Position numbers and translations under genes: made by a program
The notes under the pieces: model-generated
Database searches by the model: none
The model's input: only the letters and a program-made list of their open reading frames with translations
What the model was told of the DNA's origin: nothing
DNA from: Gymnogyps californianus
Taxonomy: Eukaryota > Chordata > Aves > Accipitriformes > Cathartidae
Direction: 5' to 3'
Assembly: GCF_018139145.2 (NCBI RefSeq)
Contig: NC_059500.1
Coordinates: 59,859,607 to 59,923,606 of the forward strand
Length of the DNA: 64,000 bases
In this document: positions 51,125 to 61,620 of the stretch, in pieces
How positions within the stretch are numbered: the first letter of the stretch is position 1
Layout of the letters: each line of letters opens with the position of its first letter

Positions 51125-51200
51125 AGACTCTCATAAATCAGAGTAGCCGCACTGACTTTAATAGAGTTACGCTGGTGTAGTCAGCTCCTTTTGGCCCTAC
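51125..51200. repeat. Old amniote repeat fragment (tgacttcaatggagttac type)
   Basis: gcactgactttaatagagtt then acgctggtgtag and agctccttttggccc follow the old-repeat pattern (actgacttcaatggagttac..ctggtgtaa..tggccc). Confidence 0.5.
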
Positions 51201-54200
51201 AAACTTGGCATTTGTCATTGTAGATCTGATCCAAACCCCATGGAACCCTTGGGAATCTTTGTATTCAGATAATGGGATTTGGATCGGATGGTATAAGTTT
51301 AACATGAATCATAATTAGCTCAATTTGGTATTCGTATGGCTCATAATATGCAAGAGAGCCACGTGAGCCAGCTGGAGCATTGGTCTTGTTGCTTAGGAAT
51401 GGAAATGAAACCATGAAATCTTTCACTTAGTCCACCTAATTGCAATCAGATGGTAACTACTTTAAGTAATTACCAAACTAGAACAAGCTTGGGGCACTGA
51501 CCTCATATGACGGGTTCTGTCTCATGGTGCCAGTTCTTCAGGCAAGTGATTCTCCTTTTTTACCTCTCGTAAGTCTTGGCCATTCATAACACTCATCTTG
51601 TAATGTTGATGTTGTTAATTGCTTTTAATATTTTGTATGCTACAGGAATAGCATTATCTTGCCTACTATGTTTGGTTAGTTCATTATGTTCTGTGCATGT
51701 AGCAGGCAAGAGGACCCAGAGGTCATGAAGACTGTTTCTGACCTCATTTACATTGGAGTTGCATCAACAGAATTTGATGAACTTTAATGAAATTATTCTT
51801 GATTTATAGCAGCGCAGCATAAGTTCAAGGCTGAGATCTACTGTAATTCTGTCGATCTGCTAGAATGCTCATAGTGAGGATGAGAGGGAGCTGTGGTTGA
51901 TGTTTATATATGTATGTTTACATAATGATTCTTTAAAATGGCTGTTCATGTTCAAAAGGAAAAAATTATTCTGTGTTCATCAGGGATTTTCTGGAGATGT
52001 TATACTGGTGTCAACGGCAGCAAAATTTAACCCAGTGTATTGCATGCTTGGAAGCAAAATGACACACAACCAATACACGCATTCCTTTTCCAAAATCCTC
52101 TTCTGTAGAAAATGTCTGTCACCTTCTGTACTGATGAAAGGAAAACAGTTAACTGCCAATTTGTATAAAGAGAAGAAGCCTTTCTTCTAGTCTTCATCTA
52201 AAAAACAAGCAGATGAGGGGAAAGGATGCTTTTGTATCAATATCACATAAAGGGTAATGAAATTGGAAATAGATTCATGATTTATTGTTCCTCCAGCAGC
52301 ACACTTAAGTATATAGGAAAATTGGCTTTCAGTATATACAGTAGCTGCTTACATAGCATGACTAAAGAAAGACCCTGCGAATATGAAAGGTCCCAGATGA
52401 ATGAGGCCTGAAATGGAAAACCTCTGTTGCTATAGCAGACAGGATTGTGTGGCTTTCATGTGCCTTGCCAGTAATTTGCCAACATTTACATTTGATCTTT
52501 GGCTAGCAGAAGCATTGATTTAGTAGGCTGTAAAGGCCCCTTTCTCCACCTGCCATCTAAACCAATAAAAATCATTATGTTGCAACCATTCCTTTTTCTA
52601 GGTGTCAAGCGGGAAAGCCATCACCTGGGGAATGGGGAGAAGTGGTGGTGTAAATCCCGTGGGAGGTTCCACATCACTTACTACACCGGAGAAAATACAA
52701 GGCGCGTCTCTCGGCTGCAGGAGAACGGTTTCACTACGGCAAGGAGGAGGGTGCTCTAAATCAGTCAGGAGCAGGAGAGTGTTTGCTAGCAGAGGAGAGC
52801 TGGACCTGGAGAGCGCAGCCCCATTAGGGAGGGGACGGCCCCATTTCTGACATGTTGGCTGGCCTTGTCCCTAGCGGAGCCGCCATGCCTGCGGAGGCAA
52901 GTCCTCCCTCTTTTAAGTGAATGACCCCAGACTACTGTCGTGCTTTGCCAGCCCTCTCTTTTTGTTAGGGTGGGTGGCAACCGGCTTCCCAAGACCTTGG
53001 TGCTCGTGACTCAGAACGGGAAAACAGCTGAAATCTTGAAATGCTGCGTGAGACTGGAAAGTCTTGTTTCGAAACCTGATTTGAGACAGTACCAGCCTGC
53101 TTGAGATGTGGTCTCTCTATGCCAACATGCGTGAAGGCGGAACAGGCTTGGGTGCGAAAAGCACATGTGCTCTTTGTGAGGCCCCAGCTTGCAACCAGGT
53201 GTGTGGTGCAATTTCTTTTCCATGTTAATATTCCTTAGGCAGGCCCTGGAACTGTATCTGTTTCTTAGATCTCTCCAGTTAATGAAATGGCCAAATACAA
53301 TCATCTGGCAATAGAATTGCACTTCAGCAATACAAACAAAAAGACCCTAATTTACATTTGTGCCAATATCATTAATGTAAATTGGTTATTAGCTATTTAT
53401 GCTAAAAAGCTGTAATAAAAAGCATAAAGGTAGTTTTATTAACTACATTTTGCCCTGTGAAATCCATGCTAGAAGGCACACTTTGCAATCGGTGATTTTT
53501 CTTTTCTCAGGCAATATGGCATTTGCTCCACCTAACTAACAAATTTATAAACAAATTACTAGCCCCTTTTCTGCACTTCGCATTTTATAACACATCACTG
53601 CTATGAAGTTAATAGGACAGCCGTGTGCAATGCTTTTGTAATTCACTTGCAATGTTGGATTGTTCTTTACCCTATCATCATTCTCATGTATATGTAGGAA
53701 GGGGTAATTAAAGAAAAAATGGCATTTACAAACAATTATAATGCAGGAATAACAAGGAGCGAAATGGGTTTCAATCATTGCTTTTTAATAGGGATGTGGG
53801 GAGGGATGGGGATAGCAGGAAAACAGAGCTGCACCTGATCTGCCCTTCTGGTTTTAGTCTCTTCATGCATCTGGGGGAAGATTTTCTGGGGTGCATAGGC
53901 CAGATTTTCCCTTATGCGGTGCTGTGATGCCCATGCTGATGGAAGGGGGAGCGGGACTGGGACTGACAATTGCCTTCACATATAAAATGTGACCTCCTTG
54001 ATTTCTAGCACAGCCATTCCAGTGTCGTCCTGCATCGCCCGGGTCCCCTCCTGAGCCTCTCTACAGCACTTGCTCAGGCACCAGGTCCCCTGCCCCACCA
54101 GTCAGGCACGCAGGCAGCGATGGCAAGAGGAAGGGAAGAGGTAAGGCTGCTGGAAAGAAGAGAGGGGAGGTGGGAAATGGCATGCTATTTGGAAAGAAGT

Positions 54201-57200
54201 CCAGAGGTACAGTGTACGTATGCAAAGAGGAACACCACCCCCCCGCCCCTCGCCCCGGTGTTGCTGTAAGCATCTGTGTAAAGTGGCAGTGCAGATTAAA
54301 ATGTTGCATGAGGTGCCCAGTCCCAGACATCCCAATTAATGGTATCACTGAGGATAGACTTGGGCAAGGCTTTCTTTTGGCAGCAGAGCCAGCTCAGCAG
54401 CACTGACCTGCTCCCCTTGTCCTGGCTCCCTTGGCCAGCAGGGGGTCACAAAACCAGCCCCCGAAACTCAGCCCAGCAGAACAAACCAGCTTAACTCAGG
54501 TTGGTCCCATGATCCGGTTGTGCCCACCCCAACCCGCCAACCTGATGCAGCTGAGGGGCTGTGTGAGGGCTGGGACCCCCAGCAGGAGGAAGAAGAGGGA
54601 GGAAGGAGAAAGGTGTGGCCAGGACTAGCACAGACACGGGAAGCTGAAGCCTACATGTTAGGCGGAAATGACTTTTACTGCCCACTACGAGGGATGGACG
54701 GATGGAGTGATGCCTGGACCAGAGAGGGGTCACAGGCTGGCTCTCTGGGGGACTTGAACATCCATGGACATTGCAAAATTGGGAATCAGTATGAGGAGGG
54801 GGACACGTGGCAAGGTCTGAGGGCTGGGCTGTGTAGGCACGCTTGCCGAAACACTCCCAGGCAGCGGTGGTGGGAGGCTGGGTGCTCAGGTCTCCATGCT
54901 CCTGGGCACAGCCCCTTCCCAATGGTGGGGTGGCGTGCCTGAGTGAGCACCCATGTGTGCTCTCTGCCCTGCTCCGTTGCCGCAGCAGGCATCTGGGGCT
55001 GAGGCTCTGCTCCATTTCTCTGCCAGGAGGAGCTGCGTTTGAGAGCTGGATGTCGGTTTCTTGGCATGGGAGCAGCTCCAGGACATTTTGGACCCGGGGA
55101 GTGATTTTGAGCAAACAAACGGTGCTGGGGTGTGATTTGAGGTTATCAGATGAGCCTGTCTCAGTGACCTGCTTCTTTCAGGGGTAGTGCTTCAGGCCGC
55201 CAAACCACACCTTATGGTTTGTCTTCACCACCATGCAGGTGCAGTTTCAGCCAGGTCTTTGGGTTCCTCGCTCACTGTAACTCCCCTTTGACTGAAGCTT
55301 CTTTGGGGAAGGCAGGAATGAGAGAGATGAAGGATACGTGCTTTTCCTTTTCCAGAAATTAAAAGAGTTTTTAATTCAAACGAAACTGCAATATCCCTAA
55401 TAGCAACTGTGAATTTGGAGGTCATTTATACTATTTCTTATTTCTGTAAAGAACGTGTTCTGAAGAATGAAAATAACTTCAGTTTAATGAATTCACATAT
55501 TCCAGTGGAATTTCAATCTTTCACATTGGTATTAAAATTTAGTGTTAAATTATATTCTTAAATTATAGTGTCATCTAACCCAGCTGTGTCTGATCTCTAA
55601 CAGGCTGATGTTAGTTATTTTAAGGCAAATTAGCTAGTTTGGAAAAGAGGGAGGTAAATCTATTTTCTGTGCAAACAGATTTATAAAGTTGTAGCTAAAT
55701 AATAGCTAGCAACTAGGTTCTGTGCGTAGGAATATTTTTAACCCCAAGAACATTGGCATCCTCCATGTGAGAATGTATAGGAGAGTCTGAGCATATATAC
55801 TCCATGACACAAAATAGTCCAGTGCTCCAGTTCCTCTCATAAGGAAGAGCACTAGACTATTTTTTGTTGTGAGTTGATATCAGAGACTCTTCGGTTGTTT
55901 GCATTCAGTGACCCTGCAGCAGGTTATTCTTAGAGGGTTGTTGTTGGTAGCCAGGAAGGGAGTGCCAAGCTCCACTCTGGCCACCTGGTTGGGAGTCATA
56001 ACACTGGTGGCTCTGGCTGCAGGGTAGAGCATGAAAAACAAGTTAATAATTGACCTATGCTCCTTGTTTTTCATTCTTAGGACTACAGACATAGAAATGA
56101 TAACATCTGTTTTTTTAAAAAATTTTTATAATAAATAGAATGCTTCTTACATCTCACATTAAAAACAAAAACAGAAATGGTAGGTCAAGGAATGGGTGAT
56201 TTGCTGTCTATTTTTAAAGAGCGTTCTTTAAAGAAGGAGAGCTCAGATACTGCTAGGGGAGATCATGCAGCATTCAGAAAACTTTGTGAATCACCCACGA
56301 TAGGCTGAGGCTGCCATTCTTTGTATGACTTTCCAAGTTCACGTAAAGGTTACATGGCTACCAAGATGAAAAGCAGTCTCATCTGTTTTTTTCTACCACA
56401 GCCTTTTTCCATTACTAAAAATGAGGATTGTGATGAATCATGTCTTCAGCTGAACATCAAACACAAGTCTGTAGTCTTCAGTGAGCATTAAATATAGATG
56501 TGAATATAAATAGAGAAGAGGAGGTTATTATGTAGGAAGGAGGAGGGTAATAGCAAAGCACAAGTCAGCTATTTAACATGTGCTTTCTGTCCCCTTGGTA
56601 TCCTATGTTCTTTCATCTGGGGAGAAGAGGGCAATGGGTTAGCATGACCCTGTCGTAGGCTATAGGCTTTCATCACAAAATTGGGGATGAATAGTCACTA
56701 TCATCTACGAAGCAATCGCAATTCTGCTCTATCTCTGTAAATATCTGAATGGATATTTCACCCAGCTTTGTATGCACATGGCTTCCTCCAGCAGTACTTT
56801 GTGTTATTACCAGCACACATGGCACAGAGGAACCCCTGAGTTTAAACTTTTCTTTTTCATTAAGGGACCTGGTTGCAGAGAGCCTGCAGTTGAACCTGAT
56901 CTTCCCACTAGCATCTCTGCCCAAGACCTCAAGGCTCTGCTCTTCCCTTCAAGCCCTGTGCAAGCAGCTACAAGCAGCGCTCTGCTCTTCCTCATGTGAC
57001 CCAGAGTATGAGCATGTCTTGTCTTCCAATGCAGATTTGTTTAACCGCCTCTGTTTAACACACTGCCACTACAGTCTTCAACACAACAGTGTTTGGTTTG
57101 CCGGGGGAATCCTAGCTGTGTCTTCTTTGGAGACTGTGTCTCCAAGGGCCTCAGTGCTCAGCCCATGTGCTGGATCTCAAGCCTACCACCACAACCAAAT

Positions 57201-60200
57201 TCAATTATTTCTCTCTCTGTGTGTATTTTCTGGATATAGATGCTGAGGCCACTGCCTTAGCTGTGCCCCCCCAGCTGCCTGGCTTGTTGCAGATCCTGGT
57301 GAAGGGGATGGACTGTAATGACCCTCTTAGAGTTTGGATCAGCTCCACCATCACTCCCAGTGTCACTTGTGGTTGTTGCACAGCGAGGGATGCAACACCC
57401 TGACCACGCACTGCTCTCTCTTCTCCGTGCTCCCACAAGGCCTTTCCTTTAGAGAACTCCAGATGGGCAGGGCATCCCACACATGGAGGTAATCCTACTA
57501 CAGGCTGAAAATGGGATGGGCTGTTGGTCCTCCATGTGTGGCTTGAGGGCAGAACCTGAGAGGTGTGTTAGAGAAGGTAAATGAAGACTTGCATGGTGCA
57601 GGCAACCATTTTGACTAGGCTGATGTCAGACCTATCAGCAGCTAGCTTCCTCTTGGTAAGGAGATGCTTATCACCCATCCACTCTTAGAGTCTGATGGGT
57701 CTTTTACTGTATTTCAATCTACATCAAATCACTGTTATCCATTTAATATGACATTTCAATCATCCTTCTCTTCTTCTATTGAGAAAATACCAAATGTCCT
57801 TGTTCATTAAACCATCCATGCTAGTCACCTTACTTTACAGATTACCCAAATTATATTGTGCTGAAATAACAACACATTTGTACCTTTTGGGGATGGAGTT
57901 GGGACAGTCTTCCTTGTGACTTTGTGGAGTTCCTTGGATACAGAGTTTTAAAGATCTGATTCATCTGGTTGTTCAAAATTAGAAACTTAACAGTGAGATA
58001 TAATGGATCCATCTTCAATGATTACAAGTACTTTGTAACTCTAGGTTAAGACATGAAGCTTTTTCTAAAACCATTTAACACTTAGGAAAGAGAATCAAAA
58101 GTCATAATTCAAATACAGCCCTTTTAATTCATTCATCTAAAGATAAAAAAGGGTCCTTTAGAAAGTCTATGAGGATATTGCTAGCAGAAAAAAAGTCATA
58201 TCTGCTTTTCATATACTTGTCTTCAGTGGATGTCTTCAATGAGCAGAAGAGCCCTTAATGATTGGGCTTAATTGTTACTCATCAACACCACTGCACCATC
58301 TGTCCTGAAGTGGTAATTTTCTGTGATAGCTATGTAATACCACAACATCAGTGCTCTTCAAATATCAGGATATTGAATTAATCATGAACGGGTTTTCATT
58401 AGCACCGGAAAAAACTGCCTCAATTAAAAAGACTTTCTTTAAAAAATATCTGGTCAAGGATCATTTCAACCTTTCAAGGAAACTGAAATGCATGTGATAT
58501 AAAGTCAGCAAGGCTGCTGTGCCCTGTCTTGGTCCTGACCCCTCCAGGGACTCCTATCAGCACTGTCTCTGGTCTTTCCCTGGAAGTCCTTCTTGCTTTA
58601 AACTTCTCATTTTCTCCCGTACTTAAGTCTTGTGGTAGGACACAGCATTCCCTTCAGACTCTTTGCTTGGCTCTAGCTGCTTATAAAGTCAAATCTCAAG
58701 TATGTTCTGCCACAAAATGATTTTTGCTGTGTACTTTCCAAAAACTTGCCACTTGATCTACTTTGACAATGACCACTGATACTCTTCATCAAAAGATGAA
58801 CGCTTCTCATCAAAAAGAGATGCTAGTAGGGTTTTGAGGTTTCTCTGTTGTACGGGACTACAGAGTCCTGGCAAAACACTGTGCCAGGTATCTTCAATAC
58901 CTGCCAAAGGTTTGAAGTTGCTTGCCCTGGGGGTCCAAGCTAGCTGAAGCCTCTGTGGACACAGAAGAGCATAGGAGAGACCTAGTAACTCCACAGAGAC
59001 TAGGGAAAAGGAGTATTTCAACATATTTCTAAGAGATAGAGGTACAACACAATCCTTCCAAGTATGCAGCCATTTGAGATATGCTGAAGTCATGCACACA
59101 CATTCTGGGAAACTTCTCTGAAACAAACTTTCTGTTTCTGATCTGACTTAAAGAAGATGTGTGTGACTATTAACGTGGTGTGACTCTAATATCCGTGTGG
59201 TTTTACTGCCTGTGAAACACGTGAAAACTTGCAAGTCTGGAAAGACCCTCAAGAGCTCACCAAGTTCTCCTTCTGCTGTGACAAGATGGGTTACTTTTGT
59301 TACCGTTGCTTCGTGTGAGGATTTGCAGGCAGCCTTTGCAGGTGAGTTGTTCCAGGGCTTCGCTATCCTCGCTCCTGGAGAGCTTCTCACGATGTCTAGC
59401 TTGCGTCCAGCTAGCTTGCTGCAGTACGCCCACTCTGTCTGGTCTGTTCCACCCCAGGCATGGGGACAGCCAGTTTATTATTTCCTCTTTGCTGTAATCT
59501 TTTATGTATTTGAAGTTGAATTCCCTGCAGACGCATTCTTGATCAGTGCTTTGGAGATAACATTCTCCACAAGTTTGGTGCTCCAAGACTTTCAGAAAGA
59601 CAGTGGAAAGCAACAGCTGTCTAAACTCTTCCAGCCACTGCTAATAAACTTCCCACTCTCTGCCCTGAGCCGTCTGATGGCACATGCCGTGTAATGTCAA
59701 AGATGGAAAGCCCCTTTGGCACAGAGCCCATCTTTTCCTTGGATGGATGAGAACTACCAACTGAGAATCTGTCTGGGCTGCTGTAATGATGCTAAGTGTG
59801 TCTCTGCTTAGTACTGCTGCCCAGCCAGCAGACCACGCAAGCCTCTTACCCAGTATCTGAACACATGGCCGCTAATCATGTCCAAAATAGCTATTTATGG
59901 TCTAATTATCACTCCCTGTTGGGCTTTACTGTTACTATTGAGGGTCAGCCATCAGCATTTTGAATTCCTATTTACCCAGGAATTGTAATACAGACTTCTT
60001 CTCTTATCTTTTCCTGCATATGGTGTGAGATGTAACAAGGCGATCCACACCCAGGAGTAATCGGCACCGTTACAAAGAGTGTGCTGAAAGCACAGTCAGG
60101 CCACCTTGTGTGCACTTAGAAGCACCAAGATGAAGTCTGAGCATCGTCAGCACACAAAATGACCTTATTACAGTGATTCCTTATTTGAAGTCTCAATTTT

Positions 60201-60448
60201 TAAATGTTTCTTTTTTCCATAGTTGAAATTGCTTGCACTAACAGTAAGAGCTAATTGCTTCTGCCCTAGTGATGAGACCAGGAGATGAACCCAGGAATCT
60301 CCATGGACGGTGGGATCACCTGGCTGCTGAGAGATTCCGTAACAATTTTTGTGTAACTTATGGGAAAGACCCTAGCATAAAGGGTATGTCTGGCTGTGTC
60401 TACTACCTAATTCTTGATGTCACTAAGAATGCAGAGTGACTTCATACT
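51201..60448. other. Intergenic DNA up to the provirus, no gene recognised
   Basis: It holds conserved-element-like AT-rich blocks (51290-51500, 53330-53470), an exon-like open stretch after a good acceptor (52602-52759), a GC-rich patch at 54000-55200 and a 165-codon open frame (59197-59694) that contains a consensus donor CAG-GTGAGT near 59340. None could be tied to a known gene. Open frames at 54491-55114, 56749-57246 and 58758-59126 have no family resemblance. Confidence 0.5.
54236..54256 (-). repeat. C-tract cluster (G-quadruplex potential on minus strand)
   Basis: Runs of seven, four and four C separated by one to three bases (accacccccccgcccctcg then ccccgg). On the minus strand these G-runs could form a quadruplex if the long run is used twice. 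Confidence 0.5.
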
Positions 60449-60503
60449 TGTTGTGGTTTAACCCCAGTCAGCAACTCAGCACCACGCAGCTGTTTCCCCC
60501 TCA
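60449..60503 (-). repeat. 3' LTR remnant (last ~55 bp of U5)
   Basis: TGTTGTGGTTTAACCCCAG then tcagcaactcagcaccacg and cagctgtttccccctc matches 63655-63709 almost base for base, then stops abruptly and joins pol sequence (catgggaagtcgtcgtcc). It marks the true 3' end of the provirus and shows that the deletion reached into the 3' LTR. Confidence 0.92.
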
Positions 60504-61239
60504 TGGGAAGTCGTCGTCCATCTTGCCATTTTATTCCTAAAAACTGAATCTCCTGTGCAGGTCCCTTCACCTTACTCTGTTTTATGGCAAAACTAGCTTT
60601 CAGAAGGATTTGGATTATTTTCTCCCCTTTCTCAAAAACTTCTTCTGCTGTGTTGCCCCATACGATGATGTCATCAATGTATTGCAGGTGTTCTGGAGCT
60701 TCACCTTTTTCCAGTGCATTTTGGATTAGTCCACAGCAAATGGTGGGGCTGTGTTTCCACCCCTGGGGCAGACGATTCCAAGTGTACTGGACAGCCCTCC
60801 AAGTGAAAGCAAACTGTGGCCGGCACTCTGCTGCCAAAGGGATTGAGAAAAATGCATTAGCGATATCAGTTATGGCAGACCACTTGGCTGCTTTTGACTC
60901 CAGTTCATATTGAAGTTCTAGCATGTCTGGCACAGCAGCACTCAGCGGTGGCGTGACTTCATTCAGGCCATGATAGTCCACTGTTAGTCTCCATTGTCCG
61001 TTAGACTTTCGCACTGGCCATATGGGGCTGTTAAAGGGTGAGCGAGTCCTGCTGATCACCCCTTGGCTCTCCAGTCGATGAACCAGCATATGGATGGGAA
61101 TCAGGGAGTCTCGGTTGGTGCAATATTGCCGCCGGTGCACTTTTGTGGTAGCAATTGGCACCTGTTGTTCTTTGACCCTCAGCAACCCCACAACCGAAGG
61201 GTCCTCAGAGAGTCCAGGCAAGGTGGGACAACTGTTCAA
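60503..61239 (-). pseudogene. pol: Reverse transcriptase (pol), fingers and palm only, truncated
   Basis: The open frame begins at 61239 and shows the RT motifs in order: SPFNSPIWPVRKSNGQW, RLTVDYHGLNEV, DIANAFFSIPL (first catalytic Asp), FAFTWRAVQYTWNRLPQGW, and YIDDIIVWGN with catalytic YIDD at 60681-60670 (residues 187-190), then IQFLGIKWQDGRR. The catalytic residues are all kept. The sequence leaves pol at about 60503 and reads on into LTR-derived DNA to a chance stop at 60442. Thumb/connection, RNase H and integrase are missing. Similar RT sequences are abundant in bird genomes; I place it tentatively in class III. Confidence 0.93.
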
Positions 61240-61561
61240 TTCCCTCTGTCTTCAAGACAGCTATACCAAAGGCCCACCGGTACCCCTTTGGGTCCTTGAA
61301 ATACCCTCTCCTGAGATAATCTATGCCAAGAATGCATGGGGCCTCTGGACCACTCACAATGGGGTGTTTTTGCCACTCATTCCCAGTTAGGCTTATTTCA
61401 GCCTCCAATACAGTTAGCTGTTGAGATCCCCCTGTCACCCCAGAAATACAAATAGGTTCTACCCCTTTATAGCTTGATGGCATTAGAGTACACTGTGCAC
61501 CGGTGTCTACTAGAGCTTTATGCTCCTGTGGATCTGATGTGCCAGGCCATCGAATCCACAC
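61205..61561 (-). pseudogene. pro: Retroviral protease (pro)
   Basis: Aspartic protease domain in the same frame as gag. The active-site motif is ALVDTGAQCTLMPSS with catalytic Asp at residue 19 of the stretch beginning at 61561. A second conserved motif, ILGIDYLRRG, lies near residue 85, as in retropepsins. The fold needs a dimer to cleave Gag and Pol. The frame runs into a stop at 61207-61205; sequence that should continue into pol is in another frame from about 61230, so one small indel separates pro and pol. The domain itself looks complete. Confidence 0.88.
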
Positions 61562-61620
61562 AGTCCAGTAAACCCGGTTGTCCCTCTCCTCCGCCTGGCT
61601 GGAGGCAGGGCCCCTCTAGT

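Noticed and set aside
54491..55114. 207-codon open frame on the minus strand with opposing frames on the + strand
   Set aside because: Lies in a GC-rich patch where all frames are open; composition follows base bias and no domain is recognised.
56749..57246. 165-codon Ser/Leu/Cys-rich open frame
   Set aside because: No domain, no initiation or splice context, low-complexity composition; probably chance.
60442..60502. Last ~20 codons of the RT open frame as a genuine C-terminus
   Set aside because: They are encoded by LTR U5 sequence after the deletion junction and are not pol.
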